NCBI GenBank assembly: GCA_963696585.1
Contig: CAVOKW010000043.1
Location: 108,884 to 172,883, forward strand
Reading direction: 5' to 3'
From: Parvibaculum sp963696585
GTDB taxonomy: Bacteria > Pseudomonadota > Alphaproteobacteria > Parvibaculales > Parvibaculaceae
Length of the DNA stretch: 64,000 bases
Shown: one piece after another, positions 49,234 to 59,042 of the stretch
How positions within the stretch are numbered: position 1 is the stretch's first letter
Layout of the letters: each line of letters opens with the position of its first letter
Notes under the pieces: model-generated
What the model saw: the letters and a program-made list of their open reading frames with translations, nothing else
Databases searched by the model: none
What the model was told of the DNA's origin: nothing
Made by a program: the position numbers and the translations under genes

Positions 49234-49278
49234 ATTGTTGTTCAGCGGGACATCGTTCTCCGTCCCTACAAGGGCTGA
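49234..49278 (+). pseudogene. trbI: Probable TrbI C-terminal tail
   Basis: Fourteen codons and a stop encode IVVQRDIVLRPYKG, which resembles the end of TrbI, a type IV secretion core protein. It lies directly before DUF2274, the usual gene after trbI in these ICEs. It marks the right edge of a deletion. Confidence 0.55.
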
Positions 49279-49289
49279 AAGGATTGATC

Positions 49290-49616
49290 ATGACCAATCT
49301 GAAACTCGCCAAACTCCCCGACCGTACCCCGGCGAAAATCACCATCACGGTGAGCGCGGATCTCAATCAGGCGCTCTGCGACTATCGGAAGCTTTATGCG
49401 GCCGCCTATGGTGTGTCCGAGAAAGTGGCCGAGTTGATCCCCTTCATGCTGGAGGCCTTTCTCGATAGCGACCGCGCCTTCGCCAAGGCCCGGAAGGAGG
49501 GGCTGCCGGAGGTCGACGCCGACACGCCCGCCCGTCGCGCCCGTTCACCTCGTGTGGGCGATGCAGCCCCCGCATCGCCTGTCGGTTCATCCGCACCACG
49601 GCCACAGGAGGACTGA
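49290..49616 (+). CDS. DUF2274 protein
   Basis: 108 residues: MTNLKLAKLPDRTPAKITIT and SADLNQALCDYRKLYAAAYG, followed by VAELIPFMLEAFLDSDRAFA, all typical of DUF2274, a small protein found after trbI in Trb-type elements. The tail is Pro/Ala/Arg-rich. GAAAGGA precedes ATG 49290. It probably has no job left without the transfer genes. Confidence 0.87.
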   Translation: MTNLKLAKLPDRTPAKITITVSADLNQALCDYRKLYAAAYGVSEKVAELIPFMLEAFLDSDRAFAKARKEGLPEVDADTPARRARSPRVGDAAPASPVGSSAPRPQED

Positions 49617-49682
49617 TTGATGTCTGCCGGTCTTGACAAAAGTACGACTGGGTCGCACCATATGCGGAAAAGGAGCGTGCCC

Positions 49683-49952
49683 ATGACCGTTAAATCCTCA
49701 ATCTCGCTGACCGACAGCCAAGACGCCTTTGCGCGCGAACTTGTCGACCAGGGACGGTATCCGAGTGTCAGCGCCGTGCTTCAGCAGGGGCTGGAGTTGT
49801 TGCGCCTGCGGACAGAAGGCGAGGAACTTGAAGTTGAAGCGCTTCGCAAACTTTTGGGCGCACGCCGGGAGGGCGCGTTCGTTTCAGGCGCGACGATGAA
49901 GGGCAGGATTGCTGCCATAGCCGACAAGAAGCGCCGCGCGCATGGCGTATAA
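49683..49952 (+). CDS. parD: ParD-type antitoxin
   Basis: 89 residues with a ribbon-helix-helix start, VKSSISLTDSQDAFARELVD and YPSVSAVLQQGLELLR, then a C-terminal toxin-binding helix. ATG 49683 gives the family N-terminus. It overlaps the toxin gene by 11 bases, the usual arrangement for autoregulated ParDE. Confidence 0.9.
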   Translation: MTVKSSISLTDSQDAFARELVDQGRYPSVSAVLQQGLELLRLRTEGEELEVEALRKLLGARREGAFVSGATMKGRIAAIADKKRRAHGV

Positions 49953-50286
49953 GGTCACGTTCGCGGCGGATGCGGAGCGTGATTTCGAGCTTGTCTTCGA
50001 ATTTCTCTTCGAGAGCTATGTCGAATTTGGTGAGGCGGTCGGCCCTGCGATTGACCGCGCCGAAGAGCGTATTCAGTCGATCCGCGCAGATATTGAAGCA
50101 CTTGCAAAGGCACCACATCGCGGGACCATGCATGACGACATACTACCCGGCCTGCGCCATGTCACGCTTGGCCGTGCGGTCATCTGGTTCGATGTCGTTG
50201 AGGAAAAAGACGATGTCCGGATTCTCGCGGTCTTCTTCGGCGGCCAGGACCATTTCCGGCACATGCTGGCGCGGCTTCTCGCATAG
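49942..50286 (+). CDS. parE: ParE/RelE-type toxin
   Basis: 114 residues: YKVTFAADAERDFELVFEFL, ALAKAPHRGTMHDDILPGLR and RILAVFFGGQDHFRHML fit the ParE branch of the RelE/ParE superfamily, which inhibit gyrase. Slightly longer than the average ParE (about 100). With ParD it would stabilise the island. Confidence 0.9.
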   Translation: MAYKVTFAADAERDFELVFEFLFESYVEFGEAVGPAIDRAEERIQSIRADIEALAKAPHRGTMHDDILPGLRHVTLGRAVIWFDVVEEKDDVRILAVFFGGQDHFRHMLARLLA

Positions 50287-50402
50287 CGGATACTGACGCA
50301 TAGGCACAAGGAATAACAACAATATGCCCGCATAGGGTTTTCTATTCCTTGTCATTTCCGGTTTTTCCCGTATTTTCTCATGATGGCATCATGGGGAATC
50401 GC

Positions 50403-50651
50403 ATGAGTTCGGATGTGATGACGCTGCCGGAGGTGGCCGAATATCTCCGCCTGACGGAAAAGACGACATACCGGCTGGCGGCGGATGGCACGCTGCCCGG
50501 CTTCAAGGTCGGAGGATCCTGGCGCTTCAGGCAGGTCGATATCGATGCATGGATCGAGGCGAAGAAGGCGGAGACCAGGCAGGGTGTCAGGCCTGAACAG
50601 CCTGAGCGGGCTTTGCCCGCGACCTCGTCGAAAGGGGAGCAAACACGTTGA
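50403..50651 (+). CDS. Helix-turn-helix protein (excisionase/MerR-like domain)
   Basis: 82 residues from ATG 50403 (50391 is an alternative). VMTLPEVAEYLRLTEKTTYR and FKVGGSWRFRQVDIDAWIEA form the HTH_17 domain used by excisionases and by regulators heading defence operons. It overlaps the methyltransferase start by four bases (TTGA), so it probably regulates the following cassette; a role in island excision is less likely, given the distance from the recombinase. Confidence 0.82.
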   Translation: MSSDVMTLPEVAEYLRLTEKTTYRLAADGTLPGFKVGGSWRFRQVDIDAWIEAKKAETRQGVRPEQPERALPATSSKGEQTR

Positions 50652-52134
50652 ACGCGGTCGAGATCGAGGAGGCAATTTCTGCGCTTGCCGGTCAGCCGTT
50701 CGACGCGGCGGCGTTCCCCTTTGCCTTTCTGGAAGCGTTCGGCAACAAGGCGACGACCATCAAGAAGCTCAGAAGCGGGGCATCGAACAAGTCCGATCTG
50801 GGGGGTGTGCTCCAGACCAACAACATCCATATCGCCGTCGCCGCTCCCGGCGAGGTCACAAACACGCTCAAAGCGTTGCGGGAAAGCCCGGCCACGCGGA
50901 AGGCCAAGGCGAAATTCATCCTCGCCACCGATGGCATCGACCTTGAGGCCGAGGATGTCAACAGCGGTGAAACCATCGCCTGCCGCTATCCCGACTTTCC
51001 CGATCATTTCGGTTTCTTCCTGGCCCTTGCCGGGATCACCACTGTCAGGCAGATCCGCGAAAGCGCCTTCGACATCCGCGCGACCGGGCGCCTCAACCGG
51101 CTTTATGTCGAGCTGTTGAAGGACAACCCCGACTGGGGCACGACCGAACGCCGCCCGGAAATGAACCATTTCATGGCGCGGCTGATCTTCTGCTTCTTCG
51201 CCGAGGACACGGATATCCTTCATCCCAACTATGGTTTTACCAGCACGGTTGAACGGATGAGCGCACGGGATTCCTCCAACACCCATGAGGTGATCGGCGA
51301 GATTTTCCGTGCGATGAATACGAAACCCGAAGACAAGCGGAACGCCAACCTGCCGCGCTGGGCCGATGGCTTTCCCTATGTCAATGGCGGGCTGTTTTCA
51401 GCCAAAGACCCGACACAAACAGAGGTTCCGCGCTTTTCCAGGATTGCCCGATCCTATCTCCTTCATATCGGCAATCTCGACTGGAAGCAGATCAACCCCG
51501 ACATCTTCGGCTCGATGATCCAGGCGGTGGCGGATGATGATGAGCGCGGCGCGCTCGGCATGCACTACACCTCAGTGCCGAACATCCTGAAGGTTTTGAA
51601 CCCGCTGTTTCTCGACGATCTGCGCGACAAGCTGGCGGAAGCAGGTAACAGCCCGCAAAAGCTTTTGAATCTAAGGAAGCGCATGGCGAAGATCAGGGTC
51701 TTCGACCCGGCCTGCGGCTCGGGCAATTTTCTTGTCATCGCCTACAAGCAGATGCGGGAGATCGAGGCCGAGATCAACCGGCGGCGCGGCGAGCCGGACC
51801 GGCGCAGCGACATCCCGCTGACCAATTTTCGCGGCATCGAACTGCGCGACTTCCCGGCCGAGATCGCGCGCCTGGCGCTCATCATCGCCGAATACCAGTG
51901 CGATGTGACCTATCGCGGCCAGAAGGAGGCGCTGGCCGAGTTTCTGCCGCTCGACGCCATGAACTGGATCACCTGCGGCAACGCGCTGCGGCTGGACTGG
52001 TTGAGCATCTGCCCGCCGACGGGGACAGGCGTGAAGCATCGTGCTGATGACCTGTTCCATACGCCACTCGATCAGGCGCAGATCGACTTCGAGAACGAGG
52101 GCGGCGAGACCTATATTTGCGGGAACCCGCCCTA

Positions 52135-52982
52135 GGTCATGTTGACAAACTTCTGACCCAGAGGCGAGCAGCAACTATTTGAATGAAGCCGAGGTAGCTT
52201 GCGGCGGTTTTGTCATATCGTGTTGCGAAGCGGCGTGAGCATTTGAGCTTGTTGAAACACCGCTCCACCCGGTTTCTCAAAGCATATGTGATGGCATCAA
52301 ACCGGATCGGGACTTTGCGATTGGCCTTGCCTGGAATGACAGGCGTTCCGCCGCGGTTGGTGATTGTCGTGCGGATGTGGTCACTGTCATAGCCGCGGTC
52401 GGCCAGAAACACTTTGGCATTGGGCAGATCATCATCGACCAGAACATCAAAGCCCTTGAAATCAGAGACCTCACCGCCGGTTATCTCAGCCCTGACAGGA
52501 AGTCCGTGAGCGTTGGTAATGAGGTGGACCTTGGTCGTAAAGCCACCTTTTGAGCGGCCAAAACCCTCTTTTTGAGTCCCCCTTTTGCGCCCGCTGCCAA
52601 GTGGTGCGCCCGGATTACTGTGCTGTCGATCATCTGAACTTGTTCGGGCATGGTCCCGCTCTCATTGAGAGCCTCCAGGATCATGTCCCACAGCCCTGCC
52701 AGGGTCCAACGCCTGAACTGGCGATAGACACTGGACCACTTGCCGAACTCTTCGGGCAAATCCCGCCAAGGCGAACCAGTGCGCGCGATCCAGAACACAG
52801 CATCAAGAATACGGCGATGATCCGATGCGGGACGTCCTCCGCGACCTCGAATGGCAATCAAAAAGGGTTCGAAAAATACCCACTCGGCATCTTCCATCAA
52901 CAAACGCGCCACGATAGCCTCCGCAAAAGCTATCTTGAATCAGAGTTCAGGTGATTTGGGAATCCAGTTTGTCAACAGAACC
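52135..52982 (-). mobile_element. IS5-family (IS427-like) insertion sequence, complete
   Basis: 848 bp. The ends GGTCATGTTGACAAAC (left) and GTTTGTCAACAGAACC (right) are 16-bp inverted repeats with two mismatches. A TA target duplication flanks it (52133-52134 and 52983-52984). It carries a two-frame transposase. Confidence 0.95.
52137..52912 (-). CDS. IS5-family transposase, made by ribosomal frameshifting
   Basis: The 5' frame (52912 to 52481) starts LLMEDAEWVFFEPFL and includes GRPASDHRRILDAVFWIART and MIDSTVIRAHHLAAGAKGG (first DDE Asp). The 3' frame resumes with QKEGFGRSKGG and DDLPNAKVFLADRGYDSDH (second Asp), then NRVERCFNKLKCSRRFATRY (Glu) to a stop at 52137. The switch lies at A-rich runs around 52565-52585 (AAAAGGGGG and CAAAAAG on the coding strand), as usual in IS427-like elements. 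It seems functional. Confidence 0.88.
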
Positions 52983-54271
52983 TATCTGGGTTCCAAGTGG
53001 CAATCCACACAACAGAAAGAAGACCTTGGCCGGATTTTCGACGGGCGCGCGAAAGGCTGGAAATCGCTCGACTATGTTGCCGGCTGGTTTATGAAGGCCG
53101 CCGATTTCGGAATGCAAACCAAATGCGTCTCGGCTTTTGTGTCCACGAATTCGATCTGCCAAGGACAGCAAGTGCCGATACTTTGGCCTCCTGTGTTCAA
53201 GACAGGACACTCGATTGTTTTTGCGCACACCAACTTCAAATGGGCAAACCTTGCCAGCCACAATGCGGGCGTGACCGTCGTGATTGTGGGCATATCAAGA
53301 GACGCTAACATAACTAGGACACTTTATTCACTCGACGCTGCTGGCGAAATGGTCGCCAAGAAAACCGATTTGATCAACGCGTACCTGATCTCTGGTGCAG
53401 ACGTGGTGGTGAACCCAATGTCCAGTCACATCTCTGGTTTGCCCGAAATGGCTCGGGGCAACTCACCCACCGATGGTGGCAACCTCATTTTGGAGGCCAG
53501 TGAAATTTCGTCTCTGGGGCTTGAGGATGTCGCTCGTAACAAGTTTATCAGACCCTTTGTCGGATCACGGGAACTAATCGGCGGCACTCTTCGATACTGT
53601 ATCTGGATCGATGATCAAGAAGCCGAAGCCGCCAAGCGTTTGCCAGGGCTAAGGGACCGGATTGAGCGTGTGCGCGCCTTCCGCCTTGGGAGCCAAAAGG
53701 CGGGCACTGTCAAAGCAGCCAACTGGCCTCATCGCTTTGATGAGCGAAAGCCTCTACCGGGATCTCCAATTCTTTGCGTCCCAGTGATCAGTTCAGAAAA
53801 CCGCCCATATCTGCCCGCAGATATACTGCCTGCGGGTACGGTCGTTTCCAACAAGGCTTTTACAATGCCAGTTGAAGAGCTTTGGCCATTTTCCATTATT
53901 TGTTCGCGCCTTAACCTCACTTGGGTCGGGGCGGTTTGCGCGCGCATGCGCACAGATTTTTCCTACACCAACACCCTCGGCTGGAACACTTTTCCGGTTC
54001 CCACGCTGACCGAGAAGAACAAAGCCGACCTAACCCGCTGCGCCGAAGATATTCTGCTGGCGCGCGAGGCGCATTTCCCCGCCACCATAGCTGATCTCTA
54101 CGAAGTAAAAGACGGCGAGAGCAAGATGCCCGAAAACCTTCGCTCCGCGCACGAGCGCAATGACGAGGTGCTTGAACGCATCTATATCGGCCGCCGCTTC
54201 CGCAATGATACCGAGCGGCTGGAAAAGCTATTCGAGCTTTACACGAAGATGACCAAGAGCAAGGGGGCGGC

Positions 54272-55141
54272 ATGAGCACAGAGTTTCACAGATTCACGCT
54301 CAGCGCCGCCGCTGAAGTTGTCGGTACGTTTGTATCGAAGCACAATGATATTGATAGGCTGATCTTCTCGTGGGGATTGGTTGAGGGAGCGGCAAGTGGC
54401 TATGTTGCCGACAAAATTCTTGCAGTAGCAAAGCTCTGTGCATCCGAAAATCCTGTCGTTCGCACTGAAAACGGGGAGGTTTCGCTTGAGCGCGCTTTCA
54501 TCGAATTGGCATTGAGTGCTCCGCCAATCGCGAAGGAAAGGGCCTGCTGGAAGAGGTTGATCGCCGGTCTGCGTTTCGATGGCTTCGAAGTTGTTGAAGA
54601 GCAAACAGTGACCGAACCGGATCGCCCGTGGGGTCAACCAACGTCCGAAACTGCGATGCGACTTGTCCGCATGCTCCCTTCCGATATCCCGGAGCTCGAT
54701 TTTCGAGAAGCCGAAAACGAAGTCGAGATGCTGTTGAACCGCCATGGCTTTGCCACTGCGGCGGGACACCTGAAACAGGCTATGAATGCATTCCAACGGG
54801 GCGACTGGGCTGCCTCCAATTCCCAACTGCGAACGTTCTACCAAGACTTGTTAGACAAGATCGCAGAGAATTTGGGCTGTGATGCCAGTAACACCGACGA
54901 TGCAAAACGGCAGTACTTGGCGGATAAAAGGTCGGGCCCATTTTTGATCCACGAGTACAACGAATGGAAGAATGATCGCGGGCGTCCGGCTTTCATTCTT
55001 GGTCTTTGGGCGCGTCTGCACACACAAGGTAGTCATCCAGGTCTTTCGGACGAGGGTGATGCAGCATTCAGACTCCAGATTACTCTGATTACCGCTCGCT
55101 TGCTGATGCGCCGATTTGACGAACGAAAGAAATCCGCATGA
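54272..55141 (+). CDS. Abi/HEPN-like protein of the defence cassette
   Basis: 289 residues, overlapping both neighbours by four bases (ATGA), so it belongs to the cassette. N-terminus has VVGTFVSKHNDIDRLIFSWG; C-terminus FILGLWARLHTQGSHPGLSD and AAFRLQITLITARLLMRRFD, a pattern seen in abortive-infection C-terminal (HEPN-like) regions. An RNase or sensor role is possible, but I see no certain RxxxxH catalytic pair. The function is inferred only. Confidence 0.6.
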   Translation: MSTEFHRFTLSAAAEVVGTFVSKHNDIDRLIFSWGLVEGAASGYVADKILAVAKLCASENPVVRTENGEVSLERAFIELALSAPPIAKERACWKRLIAGLRFDGFEVVEEQTVTEPDRPWGQPTSETAMRLVRMLPSDIPELDFREAENEVEMLLNRHGFATAAGHLKQAMNAFQRGDWAASNSQLRTFYQDLLDKIAENLGCDASNTDDAKRQYLADKRSGPFLIHEYNEWKNDRGRPAFILGLWARLHTQGSHPGLSDEGDAAFRLQITLITARLLMRRFDERKKSA

Positions 55142-57202
55142 CAAAATCCGTCCCCTCCGTCTCCGTCACCTACGCCCGCAACGGCAACTCGACCAGGGCG
55201 AACGAGTTTGGCATGCGCGCCATGCAGGAGCGCGCCTATGAAAAGCGCGGCGAGCAGTATCTTCTGATCAAGTCGCCACCGGCCTCGGGCAAGAGCCGCG
55301 CGCTGATGTTCGTCGCGCTCGACAAGCTCCACAACCAGGGCCTGAAGCAGGCCATCATCGTCGTGCCGGAGAAGATCCATCGGCGCGAGCTTCAATGACG
55401 AGAAGCTGACCAAATTCGGTTTCTGGGCGGACTGGACCGTCGAGCCGAAATGGAATCTGTGCAACGCGCCCGGTTCTGACAATGGGGGAAAGGTCAAGTC
55501 GGTTGGCGCGTTTCTGACAAGCGATGCCCAAGACAGCAAAAATCGCGTGCTGGTCTGTACCCACGCCACCTTCCGCTTTGCCGTCGATCAGTATGGGGTG
55601 GAGGCGTTCGACAACCGGCTGATTGCGGTGGACGAGTTCCATCATGTTTCAGCCAGCCCCGACAACAAGCTTGGGCTCCATCTCGGGCAATTCATCGCCC
55701 GCGACAAGGTGCATATCGTCGCCATGACGGGATCGTATTTCCGGGGCGATGCCGAGGCGGTGCTCACCCCTGAGGATGAGGCGAAATTCGATAGTGTCAC
55801 CTACACCTATTACGAGCAGCTCAACGGCTATGAATATCTCAAGACGCTCGATATCGGCTATTATTTTTATTCCGGTTCCTATGCCGACGACATTCTGAAC
55901 GTGCTCGACCCGGGCGAGAAAACCATCATCCACATTCCGAATGTCAATTCGCGCGAGAGCACGAAGGACAAGATCAGGGAAGTCGAGCACATCATCGAGG
56001 AATTGGGCGAGTGGCAGGGCGCCGACCCGGTGACGGGATTTCAGCTCGTCAAAACACCTGAGGGCCGCATCCTTCGGATCGCCGATCTGGTTGATGACGA
56101 CCCCGCCAGGCGCGACCGGGTTTCCGCCGCGCTGAAAGACGCAAGCCAGAAGAACAACCGCGACCATGTGGATATCATCATCGCGCTGGGCATGGCCAAG
56201 GAAGGGTTCGACTGGATCTGGTGCGAACACGCGCTGACGGTCGGTTACCGCTCATCCCTGACCGAGATCGTGCAGATCATCGGTCGCGCGACCCGCGACG
56301 CGCCGGGCAAGACCCGCGCGCGCTTCACCAACCTGATCGCCGAACCCGACGCTTCCGAGGCAGCCGTCACCGAGGCCGTGAACGACACGCTGAAAGCCAT
56401 CGCGGCGAGCCTGCTCATGGAGCAGGTGCTGGCCCCGCGCTTCGAGTTCAAGCCGAAAAGGGCGGATAGCGGCCCGGCCGAGGGCTATGACTATGGCGAG
56501 GGCGGCTATGATCCGACCAGGTGCAATGTTGGCTTCAATGAGCAAAGCGGACAGTTCCAGATCGAAATCAAGGGGCTGGCCGAGCCGAAGAGCAAAGAGG
56601 CCGCGCGCATCTGTCAGGAAGACCTGAACGAGGTCATTACCGCCTTCGTGCAGGACAAGACCGCCATCGAGCGCGGATTATTCGACGAGGAGCTTGTGCC
56701 CGAGGAACTGACCCAGGTTCGCCTGGGCAAGATCATCAAGGATAAATATCCCGAACTCGACGAAGAGGATCAGGAAGCCGTCCGCCAGCATGCCGTCGCC
56801 GCCTTGAACCTGACCCAGAAGGCAAAGGAAATCGCTCTCGGTGGCGCGGAGGCCGACAGGCAAGGCAACACGGCCCTGATTGACGGCGTTCGTAAATTCG
56901 CGATGGATGTGCGCGAGCTGGATATCGACCTGATCGACCGGATCAATCCCTTCGGCGAAGCCTATGCCATCCTCGCCAAGGCCATGAGCGAAGAAAGCCT
57001 GAAGCAAGTTGCTGCTGTGATCTCCGCCAAGAAAGTGCAGCTTACACCGGAAGAGGCCCGTGACCTCGCCAGACGTGCCCTGAAGTTCAAGCAGGAGCGC
57101 GGACGCCTGCCGTCGATCACCTCTCCGGACGCCTGGGAAAAACGCATGGCCGAAGGTGTGGCCTTCCTCGCGCGCATGAAAGCGGAGGCGGCGAATGGCT
57201 AA
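55138..57202 (+). pseudogene. SF2 DEAD/DEAH-type helicase, one-base frameshift
   Basis: The first frame (55138 on) has Walker A SPPASGKSRAL at residues 46-56 and ends VVPEKIHRRELQ-stop at 55398. The second frame, read from about 55376, continues SIGASFNDEKLTKFGFWADW to the end at 57202, with DExH motif VDEFHHVS and motif VI IIGRATRDAPGKTRARF. Dropping one base near 55375 yields 687 residues in a single frame. So a single inserted base (AAGATCC) broke the gene, unless this is a sequencing error. It should translocate on DNA for the adjacent nuclease or methyltransferase. Confidence 0.87.
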
Positions 57203-58400
57203 TCCGTTCACTGACGAAGATGATGCCCTTCTTGCCGAGCTTGGTGTCGAGCTTGAGGCAAAGAAGGCTGCCAGCCACACGCCGCGCGAAGAGCGCATTA
57301 TTGCCGGTTTCGAGGAAATCCAACGCTTCGTCGATGAGCACGGGGCCGCACCCCGCCATGGCGACGACCGGGATATTTTCGAGCGACTCTATGCCGTGCG
57401 GCTCGACCGCCTGCGCTCGCTGCAAGAATGCCGGACGCTTCTTGAACCCCTCGATCATCAGCGGATTCTGGGCAGCTTTGAGGTCGCCGACCAGGCTGCT
57501 CCAGACGACATGGATGACGAAGCCCTTTTGGCAGAGCTTGGCGTGACCGCCGATGCGGCGGACATAACGGAATTGCGGCATGTCCGATCCAGCGCGGAGA
57601 AGCGCGCGGCCGAGGAGATCGCCAATCGCGAGAAGTGCGAGGATTTCGATAAGTTCAAGCCGCTCTTTGAGCAGGTTCAGAAGGAACTGGCCGGTGGTAG
57701 CAGGGAGACCCGGCCCTTTGTGAAAGACGCGGGGTTCCTCAAAGCTGATATCATCGAGGGCCAGTTTTTCATCCTCGGTGGTCAGGTTGCCTACGTTGCC
57801 GAAGTCGGCGAAACCTTCCGCGCTCCGAATGGAGAATATGACGCCCGTCTGCGTGTCGTCTATTCCAACGGGACCGAAAGCGACTTGCTTCGCCGCTCGC
57901 TCCAGCGGGCGCTTTACAAGGATGATGCAGGACGGCGTATCACCGAGCCGACCGCTGGTCCGCTATTCGCCAGCGAGAGCGATGACGAGGATATAGCGAG
58001 CGGCACCATCTACGTCCTTCGCAGCAAGTCCGACCATCCCATCGTCGCCCAAAATCGCGATGTCGTGCATAAGATCGGCGTCACCAGCAGCAGTGTCGAG
58101 CGCCGGATAACCAATGCCAAACTCGATCCGACCTTCCTCATGGCGGATGTCGAGATTGTCGCGACCTATGAACTCTACAACATCAACCGCACCAAGCTCG
58201 AAAACCTGATCCATCGCGTTTTCGGGGAGGCGCGCCTTGATATCGAGATTAAAGACCGCTTTGGCCAGCCCGTGAAGGCGCGTGAATGGTTCCTCGTTCC
58301 GCTGTTCGTGATCGACGAGGCGGTCGAGAAGATCAAGGACGGGACGATTTCGAATTTTGTCTATGACCCCAACTTGGCCGTTTTGAAGCGTGTGAGGTGA
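57195..58400 (+). CDS. GIY-YIG/T5orf172-type nuclease protein
   Basis: 401 residues. The C-terminal domain SGTIYVLRSKSDHPIVAQ then VVHKIGVTSSSVERRITNAK, with LENLIHRVFGEARLDIEI, matches GIY-YIG (T5orf172/MUG113) endonucleases: IYV...KIG and the later Glu. The N-terminal 150 residues hold two copies of a short acidic motif, DDALLAELGV and DEALLAELGV, probably a docking region. It overlaps the helicase by eight bases. It is the likely DNA-cutting part of the cassette and appears intact. Confidence 0.82.
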   Translation: MANPFTDEDDALLAELGVELEAKKAASHTPREERIIAGFEEIQRFVDEHGAAPRHGDDRDIFERLYAVRLDRLRSLQECRTLLEPLDHQRILGSFEVADQAAPDDMDDEALLAELGVTADAADITELRHVRSSAEKRAAEEIANREKCEDFDKFKPLFEQVQKELAGGSRETRPFVKDAGFLKADIIEGQFFILGGQVAYVAEVGETFRAPNGEYDARLRVVYSNGTESDLLRRSLQRALYKDDAGRRITEPTAGPLFASESDDEDIASGTIYVLRSKSDHPIVAQNRDVVHKIGVTSSSVERRITNAKLDPTFLMADVEIVATYELYNINRTKLENLIHRVFGEARLDIEIKDRFGQPVKAREWFLVPLFVIDEAVEKIKDGTISNFVYDPNLAVLKRVR

Positions 58401-58808
58401 GCGACGTGCTGACACATATCAGCCTGATCAGGAATGTGGGGCTTTGATTCCGTATCTGTCGGTGCCAGCGTCCCGTTTGAGAAATTGACCGTGATCTATG
58501 GAGAAAACGGGGTGAATCGTATCAAATCTCCCGCACATAGGCGACAATTGAGTCGTCAAGATGCACGCCGCGATTGAGATTGCGGAAAACTCATGAAAAG
58601 TATTCCACCAAAAGATCAATATGTTAGCATCTCAACTGATCATCGAGTGGAATGACTGATGACGCGAGCATAACACAAGCAAGTCAACGGGGTTGCCTGC
58701 CGATCATAGAACATAAACGTCAATTGAGCGTATATAAGGGGTATAAGAGTTTTGGCGGTTTTGGGCGATTCTATTCCAGTGGATTACTTTACTGGAAGCG
58801 GTTTGCCC
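58401..58808. other. Intergenic region between defence cassette and recombinase unit
   Basis: About 400 bases. I see no gene or strong terminator. The A/T-rich part around 58600-58760 probably contains the promoter of the recombinase unit. Confidence 0.45.
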
Positions 58809-59012
58809 ATGACACAAAAAGAAAAAGTGGCGGCCAATGACAATGGCGCCGGGAAGGAAGAGGCTGAGCAGCATTTGCGCAGCATTGCCCGTGCCGTCGG
58901 TCGCCACATTGCCCGCGAGCATTTCAGGGCTTGGGAAAGGCGGCGACAACGGGCGGCCAATGACAACCAGCTTAAAGCTTCAGAGGAAGAGGGGCAGTCC
59001 CCGGAGGGGTGA
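58809..59012 (+). CDS. Small basic helical protein upstream of the recombinase
   Basis: 67 residues from ATG 58809: AANDNGAGKEEAEQHLRSIA, then RAVGRHIAREHFRAWERRRQ and RAANDNQ. It contains AANDN twice, a short motif frequent in small alphaproteobacterial mobile-element proteins. One long Arg-rich helix is predicted. It lies 30 bp before the recombinase start; a directionality factor is a possible but unproven role. Confidence 0.6.
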   Translation: MTQKEKVAANDNGAGKEEAEQHLRSIARAVGRHIAREHFRAWERRRQRAANDNQLKASEEEGQSPEG

Positions 59013-59042
59013 AACCTGGTTTTAAGAGAAAGGAAAAACCCC

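Larger units (their letters stand above)
50648..54275 (+). pseudogene. MmeI-like DNA methyltransferase interrupted by IS5-family element
   Basis: Joining 50648-52134 to 52985-54275 gives a clean frame of 925 residues. It starts at TTG 50648. SAM motif I FDPACGSGNFLVIAYK begins near residue 352; the catalytic motif NPPY is cut between P and Y by the insertion (ICGNPP before, YLGSKWQ after). The C-terminal part resembles the target-recognition and helical regions of MmeI-type adenine methyltransferases (TLGWNTFPVPTLTEKNK). No PD-(D/E)xK nuclease motif is evident at the N-terminus, so cutting would have to come from the GIY-YIG partner. As it stands, the enzyme is inactive. Confidence 0.88.
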
